The position numbers and the translations under genes are program-made. Below, in pieces: positions 50,698 through 59,066 of a DNA stretch of 64,000 nt. Source of the stretch: an uncultured Sphaerochaeta sp. (GTDB lineage Bacteria > Spirochaetota > Spirochaetia > Sphaerochaetales > Sphaerochaetaceae); NCBI RefSeq assembly GCF_963677075.1, contig NZ_OY781873.1, positions 1,364,001 to 1,428,000 of the forward strand, in the 5' to 3' direction. Each line of letters opens with the position of its first letter. The stretch's first letter is position 1. The notes below the pieces were generated by a model. It saw only the letters and a list, made by a program, of their open reading frames with translations. It ran no database searches and was not told where the DNA came from.

Positions 50698-51635
50698 ATG
50701 AAAGTAGATAGGCTTGTAAGCATAATAATGATACTCCTTGATAAAAATCGTATCGGGGCACAGGAGTTGGCCGATATGTTTGAAGTTTCGCTTAGAACAT
50801 TCTACCGTGACATTGAGGCAATCGGAATGGCTGGTATTCCTGTACGTTCAACTTCGGGAGTGGGTGGTGGCTTTGAAATCATGCCGGGATACAAGGTCGA
50901 TCGGAAGGTTTTCTCGACTACCGACCTTTCCTCTATCTTGATGGGGCTATCCAGCCTTTCTGGCATGATCCGAGGTGATGAGCTGGTTGGTGCCCTTGCG
51001 AAGGTGAAGAGTTTCATACCTCCCGATAGGGCTAAAGAGATTACACTGAAAGCAAATCAGATACACATCGACTTGAGTCCGTGGATGGGCAACAGGAATA
51101 TACAAGCATATCTGGAAATAGCAAAACAGCCTTACACGAAACCAAATTGCTTTCCTTTGTCTATGCAGACCGCTATGGTAATACAACCACACGCACAGCT
51201 GAGCCATACCAATTGGTATTGAAGGGTAGTAGGTGGTATGTCCATGGGTACTGCTATAGAAGAAATGACTATCGGCTGTTCAGGGTATCACGTATTTCTG
51301 GTTTGCAGATATCTGAAAAGCGCTTTATTCCACGAGCGTATCATGAACCACAGTTGGATGTTTCAAATACCTTGGAAATGATGCATAACCCAATCAAGAT
51401 ACGTATTCATGCATCAGCTAAGGAACGAGTGCTTGATTTTTGTACGTCTGAACAGATTTCACCAGATGGGGCAGAGCATTACCTTGTTGATTTCCCCTTC
51501 ATAGAGAATGATTACTATTACAATATCCTACTCAGTTTTGGAGATGCCTGCGAGTGTTTGGAACCCATGCATATCCGATTGGAGATGAAGCGTCGGATTC
51601 ATCGTATAGCAACCTTATACGAAAGCTCGGACTAG
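50698..51635 (+). pseudogene. YafY-type HTH-WYL transcriptional regulator, frameshifted
   Basis: One regulator is split over two frames. The first part (from 50698) has HTH_11 (IIMILLDKNRIGAQELADMFEVSLRTFYRDIEAIG, then GIPVRSTSGVGGGFEIMPGYKV) and runs to IQAYLEIAKQ. The homologous sequence then continues one base back as TALHETKLLSFVYADRYGNTTTRTAEPYQLVLKGSRWYVHGYC with the WYL core, to a stop at 51633-51635. The change of frame falls near 51120-51135, at a short A-run (AAAA). A one-base loss explains it. Programmed slippage is less likely since the heptamer does not fit. Either a real pseudogene or a sequencing error. Confidence 0.75.
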
Positions 51636-51877
51636 GATCCCTTTCTCACAAGAGGAGCTGGTTTAGTACCTTGCTAGCGAGGATATTTCCTCTCTGTTCT
51701 GATGAAGAAAACCCTTTTTGGGTTAAAAAAGGGGATGCTGTATGATAACAATCAACAGGCGTACATGCTCAAGTAGATTGCTATGGGTGCGCTTTGGTAT
51801 ACACTTTCTTGCTGCGACCGTTACTGGTTTCCAAATTCATTCAGCTTACCATCGGTAGTGAGCATGATGGTTCAACA

Positions 51878-52270
51878 TTAGTGTTTTACTTGCAAACCAA
51901 GAATCTCTTTCATCGGTTCAAAATCCCTGTCATTATGAAGAAGCTCAAATCCATGTTCAATGCAAAACGTTGCTATAAGAACATCGATGGTCTTACGAAC
52001 GGTAATACCTTTCTTTCTTAGCAACCGGATGTTCTCAGCCGCCTTGATGGCCATCTCCTTTCCGGCAAAGTCATAATACTCAAGTGAGTTCATAAGCATC
52101 CTGGCAGTTTGGAACTGTTTGTTGTCTCGAAACCCTTGGAGAAACTCCACCATTATCACATCACCTGTAACAACTCGACTCTCCTGTAATTCTTTGTCCA
52201 AGATATCAGTTTGGGCTGTATGCACTCCATTCACATAGTCAATCCAGACAGAGGTATCTACGACGATCAT
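51878..52270 (-). CDS. vapC: VapC-family PIN-domain toxin
   Basis: 130 residues from ATG 52270, which overlaps the antitoxin stop (ATGA). PIN-domain acidic residues: Asp in MIVVDTSVWIDY (about 5), Glu in VEFLQGF, Asp in KTIDVLIATFC, and Asp in HNDRDF. VapC toxins cleave RNA, often tRNA. Operon partner is the small VapB gene. The 240 bases after the toxin gene on the minus strand side (51636-51877) contain no gene I can support. Confidence 0.85.
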   Translation of the reverse strand: MIVVDTSVWIDYVNGVHTAQTDILDKELQESRVVTGDVIMVEFLQGFRDNKQFQTARMLMNSLEYYDFAGKEMAIKAAENIRLLRKKGITVRKTIDVLIATFCIEHGFELLHNDRDFEPMKEILGLQVKH

Positions 52271-52461
52271 ACGTCGGTCCTCATTGCAGCAAGGTCTCCT
52301 TCCCAAGATAACTTACCCCTGAGTTCCCGAATCTTTTCTTGCTTCTTCATGATAATGAGGAGTTTCAACGCTTGTTCCACGGCTTCTTTTTTCGTTTTGC
52401 AGCCTGAAATCATCAAAGCCTCGCTCATCAGCTGATCATCAATGACGATATTCGTCCGCAT
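52267..52461 (-). CDS. vapB: VapB-type antitoxin
   Basis: 64 residues from ATG 52461, which follows AGGAGGCTGCA. Begins MRTNIVIDDQLMSEALMISGCKTKKEAVEQAL, the ribbon-helix-helix/VapB2 pattern of antitoxins, with a basic-acidic tail that would bind the toxin. Directly upstream of vapC with four-base overlap; such pairs self-repress their operon. Confidence 0.85.
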   Translation of the reverse strand: MRTNIVIDDQLMSEALMISGCKTKKEAVEQALKLLIIMKKQEKIRELRGKLSWEGDLAAMRTDV

Positions 52462-52628
52462 TGCAGCCTCCTGTGTAATATGTGTATAAATATTAGATAT
52501 CACACACATCATCCCTAAAAGCGTCAATCTTATTGCTTTGTTTGGATAAGAACTGTTGTTTCATAATCATCGCCTTATACTCTAATAATGTTTCTATCGA
52601 CTGTTCTGTACCTTTGAGCATTTCATAA

Positions 52629-52709
52629 GAAAACCAGGTGCAAGCCAAAAACCAGTAGAGAAAATTTGGTTTTGTGGCAACCGAAAGGAGCTTGCACCTG
52701 GTAGTTTTC
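52629..52709. repeat. Long imperfect palindrome between vapB and radC
   Basis: ACCAGGTGCAAGC (52633-52645) is the exact complement of GCTTGCACCTGGT (52690-52702); four more pairs follow across a three-base bulge. An inner stem (AAAACCA 52648-52654 with TGGTTTT 52667-52673) lies in the loop. The element is only about 80 bases. It could be a structured RNA, a small mobile-element remnant or a recombination site. No T-run follows the stem on the radC side, so it does not look like a plain terminator. Confidence 0.65.
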
Positions 52710-52718
52710 ATTTCTTCT

Positions 52719-53402
52719 TTAGAACAGATTACCCTCCAACATCGATAAATATCCCTCTTCGCTGAAGATTAAATGATCCAGTACCTTAATACCCAGAATA
52801 TCCCCAGCTTGCTTCAGCCTCCTTGTTACATCCTTATCCTCCACACTCGGTTCAAGATTGCCACTGGGGTGATTATGGGCTACCAGGATGGCCGTGGCAC
52901 GCTGACGCACTGCTTCCCCGAAAACTTCACGAGGATGGACAAGTGTTCTGTTGACCAAGCCTATAGAGCATACATTCACCGAGAGTACCTCATGGGCTCC
53001 GTTCAAACAGATACTCAGGAAGTGTTCCTGCATACGTCCTGCATAGTGCCTGATCAGGGGAAAGATGTCCCCTGGAGTGGAAATTTGCCTTCGTTTGGCA
53101 GGGAGCCTTCTCCTTCCAAGCTCCAGGGCTGCCCCTATGAGGGTGGCCTTCGCCATACCAAGTCCTCCTATGGCCATAAGGTCTTCGTTGTTGGCCATAG
53201 GCTTTCGGTCCAGGAGTTCCAGAAGATCCTTGGCAATCGCGTTCACCGGGCGGTCACGATTCCCGCTCCCGATGAGAATGGAGAGAAGTTCCTGGTCGCT
53301 GAGTGCCTCAGCCCCACGCTGGATCAGTCGCTCCCTTGGCCGGTCGCAGACAGCCATCTCCTTGATTCGTCGATCAGTTGGTTGGTTTATTTTGTATTTC
53401 AT
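52719..53402 (-). CDS. radC: RadC/JAB-domain protein
   Basis: 227 residues. N-terminal helix-hairpin-helix part (IKEMAVCDRPRERLIQRGAEALSDQELLSILIGSG, then LMAIGGLGMAKATLI) and a C-terminal JAMM/JAB metal motif (HFLSICLN, VAHNHPSGNLEPSVEDKDV). The historic link to recombination repair is doubtful and the activity unknown. Divergent from a MerR regulator with 68 bases between starts. Confidence 0.9.
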   Translation of the reverse strand: MKYKINQPTDRRIKEMAVCDRPRERLIQRGAEALSDQELLSILIGSGNRDRPVNAIAKDLLELLDRKPMANNEDLMAIGGLGMAKATLIGAALELGRRRLPAKRRQISTPGDIFPLIRHYAGRMQEHFLSICLNGAHEVLSVNVCSIGLVNRTLVHPREVFGEAVRQRATAILVAHNHPSGNLEPSVEDKDVTRRLKQAGDILGIKVLDHLIFSEEGYLSMLEGNLF

Positions 53403-53434
53403 ACTTAGCTAAGATGCAAAACCCTCTTGTTTGC

Positions 53435-53464
53435 TTGAGCTCTGAGGTAGAGCTGTGGTACAAC
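53435..53464 (+). promoter_or_regulatory. Promoter and dyad of the MerR-type gene
   Basis: TTGAGC (53435-53440), an 18-base spacer, TACAAC (53459-53464). The spacer holds the dyad AGCTCT/AGAGCT (53438-53454), a MerR-style layout. The predicted start lies at the ATG (53471). Confidence 0.5.
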
Positions 53465-53470
53465 TAAGGC

Positions 53471-53920
53471 ATGCAGGAAAATACCTATCGTATCGGAGAA
53501 TTGGCTAGAAAATGCAATGTTACCGCACGGACCATCAGATACTATGAGTCCCTGGGGTTGCTGAAAACCAATTCCCGCTCTGAAGGTGGTCAACGCTACT
53601 ATACCGATGCAGATGTGGTGTATCTAAACAGAATTGCAGAGTTGAAGGAATTGGACTTCTCTCTGAATGAGATTCGTTCCATCATCCTTATGGGCAGTGA
53701 TGACGCAACTGGAGAGAAGCGTCGTAATGAGTTGCTTAAACAATACCGGAGCAAGCTTAGTGAAGCCCTGGAGAGACAAGCTGCACTGGAAAAACGTGTC
53801 TCTGATCTTACCTGGCATGTACAGCAGCTGGAAACCAATGATGACTTCCAGCAATGTCCCGGCCTGATGTGCAAGAACTGCACCTTCCGGGAACGATGTA
53901 GGTTCAAGGAACTATCGTAA
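53471..53920 (+). CDS. MerR-family transcriptional regulator
   Basis: 149 residues. MerR HTH: TYRIGELARKCNVTARTIRYYESLGLLKTNSRSEGGQRYYTDADVVYLNRI, followed by a dimerisation coiled coil (about 85-120) and a C-terminal CPGLMCKNCTFRERC cluster with four cysteines (about 130-145), likely a metal or redox site. Effector unknown. Only a weak AAGG lies upstream of the ATG. Confidence 0.85.
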   Translation: MQENTYRIGELARKCNVTARTIRYYESLGLLKTNSRSEGGQRYYTDADVVYLNRIAELKELDFSLNEIRSIILMGSDDATGEKRRNELLKQYRSKLSEALERQAALEKRVSDLTWHVQQLETNDDFQQCPGLMCKNCTFRERCRFKELS

Positions 53921-53928
53921 ATGAGAAA

Positions 53929-53965
53929 AGGCTGTCTCCCCACAAAAGGAAGCAGCCTATTTTGT
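53929..53965. terminator. Bidirectional terminator between the MerR gene and the sugar-binding protein gene
   Basis: Eleven-position stem with one mismatch (AGGCTGTCTCC 53929-53939 with GGAAGCAGCCT 53948-53958), A-run before and TATTTTGTTT after. Confidence 0.75.
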
Positions 53966-55309
53966 TTATTCTCCCTGCATCCTTAGGTACTCTTCAAAAT
54001 ACCCATTGATCTCTTGTGCAAGGGCCTTGCTGGTCTCACCGGGAGAGAGGTCCTCTTCCAGCATCCTGAGTATTCCACTCTGGAATGCATAGTAGATCTG
54101 ATAAGCACTGGGTACCCAAATCCCCTGCATTTTTGGATTGCTCTCCATCAGTTGTTCGATTGCTACCCTGTAGTGAGGATTCTCTTCAATGTGGTTCTGG
54201 AAAGCCTCCATGCCGTATGTATCATGGTGGACCGGGAAGTACCCGGTTGCGATATGCCAATTGAACTGTTGTTCAGGGCTGGTAGCAAACTTTACAAATT
54301 CCCACGCAGCATCTTCGTTGCCTGACTGATTGTCAAACGCATAGATGGCACCACCACCAACATTCACCCCTCCGGTTGCCTGCTCATCAACGGCTGGGAA
54401 GTTGGCAACTCCTACCTCAAACCGGTCAGCAACCATGGAGTGGATGGTGGTAAGCTTACTGGTGGAGGCAACGATCATTGCAACACGACCGCTGGCGAAG
54501 GCTCCATTCACATCACTGGTAAGATTTTCTACCGCTCCTGTGGCGTAGAGCTCCTTCCATCGGGTGAGGAAGTTCACCATGGTCCCATTCTCATCAAAGA
54601 GTACCTTTGTAGGATTGCCGAGGTGTCCATTTTCATTGTCGGTGATATAACTCAGCCCATTTTGTTGCCCGAGCCACACGATCAACTCATAGGTGGTTGG
54701 GACATTTGCAAACCCATAGCGAGTGATGTTTCCTTTCTCATCCTTCTGCACCAGTGCCTTGGCAACATTGCCAAGTTCCGCAAGGGTTGTTGGAGGGGTA
54801 GTTATACCAGCTTCCTCAAATGCAGTCTTGTTGTAGTAAAGAAGAATGGTTGAGCTGTTGAATGGCATGGCTATCATCTTATTCTTATAGGTTACCGAGA
54901 GAAGGGCAGCCTCGAGGAGTTGGGTAAGGTCATACCCGTCCTGTACTGCCAGATCTTCCATAGGAATCAGGGAAGGTACATCGCGGATATCCAACACTGC
55001 CGATCCATCGAACTGGGCCAGATCGGGCAGGTCCTTCGTGCTTCCTGACTGTAAGATGGCCTTGGTCTTGGTAAGAACATCGTTTGCCTTTCCCTGGAAG
55101 ACTGCATTGACCTGGATGTGTTTCTCCTTTCCAACGGTTTCGTTGAACTCCTGCACAATGGAATCGACTGCTTTTCCGGCAAGTCCACTTCCATAATGCC
55201 ACCAGGTAAGGGTGGTCACTCCGGCCTCTGGGGCCTCCTCCTGACCAAGAGCGAAAAGCCCCTGGGTAGCCAACATGACAAGCAGTAACAAAGCTAGTAA
55301 TCGTTTCAT
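53966..55309 (-). CDS. CUT1 ABC transporter substrate-binding protein (UgpB-like)
   Basis: 447 residues with a signal peptide (MKRLLALLLLVMLATQGLFA, then LGQEE). CUT1 solute-binding protein: TLTWWHYGSGLAGKAVDSIVQEFNETVG, LPDLAQFDGSAVLDIRDVPSLIPM, MPFNSSTILLYYNKTAFEEAGI, PPTTLAELGNVAKAL. The best resemblance is to UgpB-type proteins for glycerol-3-phosphate diesters or sugars. Third gene of an operon of two permeases and this protein; there is no ATPase gene. Confidence 0.87.
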   Translation of the reverse strand: MKRLLALLLLVMLATQGLFALGQEEAPEAGVTTLTWWHYGSGLAGKAVDSIVQEFNETVGKEKHIQVNAVFQGKANDVLTKTKAILQSGSTKDLPDLAQFDGSAVLDIRDVPSLIPMEDLAVQDGYDLTQLLEAALLSVTYKNKMIAMPFNSSTILLYYNKTAFEEAGITTPPTTLAELGNVAKALVQKDEKGNITRYGFANVPTTYELIVWLGQQNGLSYITDNENGHLGNPTKVLFDENGTMVNFLTRWKELYATGAVENLTSDVNGAFASGRVAMIVASTSKLTTIHSMVADRFEVGVANFPAVDEQATGGVNVGGGAIYAFDNQSGNEDAAWEFVKFATSPEQQFNWHIATGYFPVHHDTYGMEAFQNHIEENPHYRVAIEQLMESNPKMQGIWVPSAYQIYYAFQSGILRMLEEDLSPGETSKALAQEINGYFEEYLRMQGE

Positions 55310-55313
55310 GGTA

Positions 55314-56120
55314 TTATCTCCCTGCGAAGCGTGAACTCACGCTATTTTGTATTGGTGAATGCATTATGATGAATGCAATAACAATCGGAATCATAAGAAG
55401 TGCAATGGCAGCAAACTGAGGACCGTAGTCGAGGTTCTCACTGAAACCAAGCATCGTGAGTCCTACCTGCACGGTTCTCATTCCCTCCTTGTTTGTAACC
55501 AGAAGAGGCCAGAGATAGTCGTTGAATATGTTGCTGAAGCTGTGGATTCCCAAGGTAATAACCACGGCTTTGCTGATCGGAAGTAGGAGGGTGGTGATGA
55601 ACCGAGCATCGTTGCATCCCTCGATAAGGGCTGCCTCACGGTACTCCCTGCTCATGGTCTTGAAGTATTGGCGCAACATGAATATATGGGTTGGGCTAAG
55701 CAGCTTGGTGCTGATAATTCCCAAATAGGTATCGGTCAACCCCAGTGTCCTGATGGTTGAGTAGTTGGCAAGGATCAAGGCATCAGAGGGGAGCAGCATG
55801 GTTGCAATGACGACAAAGAAGAGAAGGTCTCTTCCCTTGAACGTGAAGAATGTGAATGCATACGCTGCCCCTATGCTGATACCCATCCTGAGCAACATCC
55901 CCAATGTTGCTGTCACAAAGGAGTTTGCCAGAAAGCGTGCCAAACTGGTCTCAGCAAATGCCCGGACATAGTTCTCCAGATAAAAACTGGATGGCAGCAG
56001 TTTTGCTGGGATTGAGGTAAAGTCTGCATAGGTGAAAAAAGACGCACTGATGGTATAGATGATGGGGAATATCACCACCAGAGAGAAAAGGGTTGCTATG
56101 CTTGCTTTGATGAATCTCAT
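55314..56120 (-). CDS. ABC transporter permease (UgpE/MalG-like)
   Basis: 268 residues, six helices. EAA loop EAALIEGCNDARFITTLLLPISKAVVITLGI (about 160-190) marks the ATPase contact. The N-terminus (FKASIATLFSLVVIFPIIYTI) is the first helix. Its start overlaps the upstream permease stop by four bases. Confidence 0.9.
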   Translation of the reverse strand: MRFIKASIATLFSLVVIFPIIYTISASFFTYADFTSIPAKLLPSSFYLENYVRAFAETSLARFLANSFVTATLGMLLRMGISIGAAYAFTFFTFKGRDLLFFVVIATMLLPSDALILANYSTIRTLGLTDTYLGIISTKLLSPTHIFMLRQYFKTMSREYREAALIEGCNDARFITTLLLPISKAVVITLGIHSFSNIFNDYLWPLLVTNKEGMRTVQVGLTMLGFSENLDYGPQFAAIALLMIPIVIAFIIMHSPIQNSVSSRFAGR

Positions 56121-56983
56121 TGGTAGTACACCCTCCTTCGTTGTAAGTGCATCAAGATGAGGAGGATGCTGAAGGTTAGGAGGAAGACCACCGTTGCAAT
56201 GGAGGACCCCACTGCATAGTTTCCGCTCTTGAAGCCCTCAAGATACATCTGGTAGACCAGCGTCTGTGTTGAGCGGAATGGCCCCCCTTCGGTGAGGATG
56301 AGCACAGGGGATGAAATAAGCATGGCATCCTTTATATTGGTGATCAAAACGAATACCACAGTTGGGCCGATCAGAGGAAAAATAAGGTAGCGAAAGGTTT
56401 GAAAAGGTGAAGCCCCTTCAATCTGTGCTACCTCGATCAAATCCTTGGGGACATTGCGAAGAGCAGCATGGAACAACAAGAAGTTGAACCCAAAATCAAG
56501 ATACACCCCTGCGATGACCAAGAGAGCCATTGCAGCTTTGGGGTTGTTGAACCACTGGATACTGGCTCCAAGTAAATGATTCACGATACCAAGCGAGGGA
56601 TTGAAGATCATCTTGAAAATCATCATGGCAGAGGAGAGCCCGACTGCAAGGGGGAGGAAGAAAAATACCTGATTCAAGGTAGCAAGCTTTCCTTTCCTGT
56701 TTGCAAGCAGGGCTGCAGAAAGGCAGAGGAACATATTTGCCGGGACAAAAAAAAGCGTAAACCGGAGGGTGTTGGACAGACTGTCTTGAAAGGATTGACT
56801 GGCGAAGAGCCGGCAATAGTTTTCCAGCCCAACAAACTTGAGTCTCTCTCCCATGATCGATACGGTATGAAAGCTGTTGAGGATGGTTACAAGAAAAGGA
56901 CGATAGCTGAAAACCATCGCCAAGATCAAAGCTGGGAGTATGAGTAAGTAAGGCCGAGCCTTGTGTGTCCATCGTCTGTTCAT
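56117..56983 (-). CDS. ABC transporter permease (UgpA/MalF-like)
   Basis: 288 residues, six helices. EAA loop EVAQIEGASPFQTFRYLIFPLIGPTVVFVLITNIKDAM is typical. First gene of the second ATPase-less CUT1 operon. AGAGGA lies ten bases before the ATG; an AAAGGAGG further upstream (about 57015) has no start codon at usable distance. Confidence 0.9.
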   Translation of the reverse strand: MNRRWTHKARPYLLILPALILAMVFSYRPFLVTILNSFHTVSIMGERLKFVGLENYCRLFASQSFQDSLSNTLRFTLFFVPANMFLCLSAALLANRKGKLATLNQVFFFLPLAVGLSSAMMIFKMIFNPSLGIVNHLLGASIQWFNNPKAAMALLVIAGVYLDFGFNFLLFHAALRNVPKDLIEVAQIEGASPFQTFRYLIFPLIGPTVVFVLITNIKDAMLISSPVLILTEGGPFRSTQTLVYQMYLEGFKSGNYAVGSSIATVVFLLTFSILLILMHLQRRRVYYQ

Positions 56984-57069
56984 GAATATACGTTCCTCTG
57001 ACGATACTACCTCCTTTTGGTAGGGAGGGGCAAGGTTTAGGAAGGTGTAAATGCTGTATTTGGAAAGAA

Positions 57070-57129
57070 ATAGTTTACGTTGATAACCAGTACGTCAAGT
57101 TTTTGTATGCAATACTTGACGTACTGGTT
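57070..57129 (-). promoter_or_regulatory. Promoter with long inverted-repeat operator upstream of the UgpA-like operon
   Basis: Sixteen-base perfect arms AACCAGTACGTCAAGT (57085-57100) and its complement (57114-57129) with a 13-base spacer. The left arm contains a minus-strand -35 TTGACG (57093-57098); AACTAT (57070-57075) follows at 17 bases. A regulator would control the ABC operon. Confidence 0.65.
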
Positions 57130-57202
57130 TCTCGGTTAAGTTTATTCAGTGGTATGGGCACAAGGCCAGAAATACCAAGCAGTGGGGTAAGAAAAAAACC
57201 GG

Positions 57203-58894
57203 CTAGAAGCGTTTGGTCACCCCAAAGACTATCTGGAAATCATCAGCATACCCGCTCGCACTTCCACTCGGGCGGTCGTATGTCCTTCTTCCAATCCAAT
57301 TGACCTGACCAAACAATTCCAGGTTTGGAATATCTATATAGTAGGTGCAGCCAAGGCCAACGATCAAGCGCTCTGTGATGGTGTCCCCGGAAGGAGAGGG
57401 ACCAGAGATATTGGGCTCTCCATCATTATTGTTGGTATCGTCTCCGTCGGTATCTTCACGGTGGGCTGCAAGATAGTCCAGCTCCCCCTGACGGTGAATG
57501 GTTACTGAGGTTGCAATGTTCACACTCTCAGGGAGGAGGTAGTTGAATCTTGCTTGGTAGACCTTGCTGTCAGAACCCCAACTGTAACCCAAGTAGTCTA
57601 TAATGACTGGACGCAGGTGTGCCTGGTTCTTTATCAGATCCCGTGCAACCAAGAAGTCGACGGATTGTCTTCTATACATCGCTGGATCTGTAGATGCTGC
57701 TTCAAGACCGAATGTAAAATATCCCTTTTTCACACCCCATGAATATGACCCAGAAACCAGGTATGCTATAGCGTTTGCAGTATTAGCTCCCTCGCTGGAT
57801 AGTTGAAGCTGGTCCAATGCAAACTGACCATGGAAGGTGAGCCCCGGGAGGGGAGTGATGTCAGCTTCGATACTGGCAATTGAGTTTACTTGGTCAACGT
57901 CAAAGAGGTTATGATAGATATAGGTCGGGTCAACATATTGCAGGCTCAGTCCATCCTGGTTTGCCATTACATTCTCACTGATGGAGATTCTTGCCCACGA
58001 TGCTGGGTTGAACTCAAAACGGTGTGCGAGGAAGATACGAGGGCTTTTTCCACTCTGGCTCACATCGGGAAAGAAGAGGTAGAGCAATTGAGCCTTGAAT
58101 TTCTGGTTGAAGAAGGAGGCAGTGAGTCCACTATGGTTGGATATATGGTCTCCCACCACGAGGTTGCCACTCTTACCTGCTCCCCAGGAGTAGGCACCTC
58201 GTCCTAGGCTGATGGCCCACCAGGGACCTGCATAGGTCATCTGGGAGTGACGGGGGAAGTCTGGCTCAAGAGGGGATCCAAAGAATGGGAGGTTGCTGCT
58301 GAATGTTCTTCTGTAGAGGGTCGCATCGGGAACAAGGAAAGCATCACCATAATCGAGGATGGCCCCAATCCCCCAACTCTCGATTTCAGAATCACTGGTA
58401 GGATCTTCTCCTTCTATATACGCCCCAACTCCTGCCTGCAGGGATGTCTCGAAGAGGAAGGAGGAGGAGAACTGCATGGAAAAGGTAAGGTCGAGGAAGG
58501 GTTTCCTTTCATCATAGCTGTAGATCCAGTCATCGTAGGAAGTGAAATCCTGGTCATTGGAATGGACGTACGATTCAAGATTAATGGTAGGGGACATACG
58601 GTAAGAGAAGGTCTCATCTACCTGGTGAAATGAAGTTCCTTCCATTCTCTGGTATGCTGTATCCCATAGGTCATGATAGGGGGTGTCTTCCTCGATTGCC
58701 TCTAGGATTGCTAGTGCCTCATAGGTGTTCCATGGACGACTCGTGGAGGGAAGTGCACGGCCTGCAAGCTGGTAGAGTAAATCAATTTCCTCATAGATGG
58801 GGGAGGAGAGAGGAATCTGGGCAGGGGATACCGCAGCCAAGGGGAATATTCCTATACATAGAAGAATTATCAGTACTACAACACGACATTTCAT
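57203..58894 (-). CDS. Outer-membrane beta-barrel protein, capsule-assembly Wzi-like
   Basis: 563 residues, cleaved signal peptide (MKCRVVVLIILLCIGIFPLAAVS). The rest alternates aromatic-rich beta strands (SFLFETSLQAGVGAYI, FKAQLLYLFFPD, YLGYSWGSDSKVYQARFNYLL) and ends in FGVTKRF with a terminal Phe as barrels do. GRGAYSWGAGKSGNLVVGDHISN matches the Wzi capsule-assembly pattern. A loop near 495-515 is Asp/Asn-rich (DTDGDDTNNNDGE), possibly surface-exposed and calcium-binding. No polysaccharide genes are beside it. The T-run just after its stop is short. Confidence 0.7.
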   Translation of the reverse strand: MKCRVVVLIILLCIGIFPLAAVSPAQIPLSSPIYEEIDLLYQLAGRALPSTSRPWNTYEALAILEAIEEDTPYHDLWDTAYQRMEGTSFHQVDETFSYRMSPTINLESYVHSNDQDFTSYDDWIYSYDERKPFLDLTFSMQFSSSFLFETSLQAGVGAYIEGEDPTSDSEIESWGIGAILDYGDAFLVPDATLYRRTFSSNLPFFGSPLEPDFPRHSQMTYAGPWWAISLGRGAYSWGAGKSGNLVVGDHISNHSGLTASFFNQKFKAQLLYLFFPDVSQSGKSPRIFLAHRFEFNPASWARISISENVMANQDGLSLQYVDPTYIYHNLFDVDQVNSIASIEADITPLPGLTFHGQFALDQLQLSSEGANTANAIAYLVSGSYSWGVKKGYFTFGLEAASTDPAMYRRQSVDFLVARDLIKNQAHLRPVIIDYLGYSWGSDSKVYQARFNYLLPESVNIATSVTIHRQGELDYLAAHREDTDGDDTNNNDGEPNISGPSPSGDTITERLIVGLGCTYYIDIPNLELFGQVNWIGRRTYDRPSGSASGYADDFQIVFGVTKRF

Positions 58895-59008
58895 GAATTA
58901 CACCTTCCGTACTATTCTTCCTCTACTGTAGAACATGGGTGGTAAAAAGAAAAGTACAGATATGATTCTGGAGTACTCCTCCCTGAGAAATAATGCTCAC
59001 AAGAAAGA

Positions 59009-59033
59009 GAGGCCTGTACACGGTACAAGCCTC
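59009..59033 (-). terminator. Terminator after the GltS-like gene
   Basis: Eleven-base-pair stem with one G-U pair (59009-59019 with 59023-59033), loop ACG, followed on the minus strand by TCTTTCTTG, about 35 bases after the carrier stop. Confidence 0.75.
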
Positions 59034-59066
59034 ATCCTTCTTGAAATCAATTATCTCCCCAATAGG

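Noticed and set aside
51120..51135. Programmed -1 frameshift in the WYL regulator
   Set aside because: The codons around the AAAA run do not form an X-XXY-YYZ slippery heptamer and no downstream stimulatory structure was noted; mutation or sequencing error is simpler.
52629..52709. Integron attC site
   Set aside because: The palindrome has no convincing GTTRRRY/RYYYAAC core pair, and no integrase gene is in the window.
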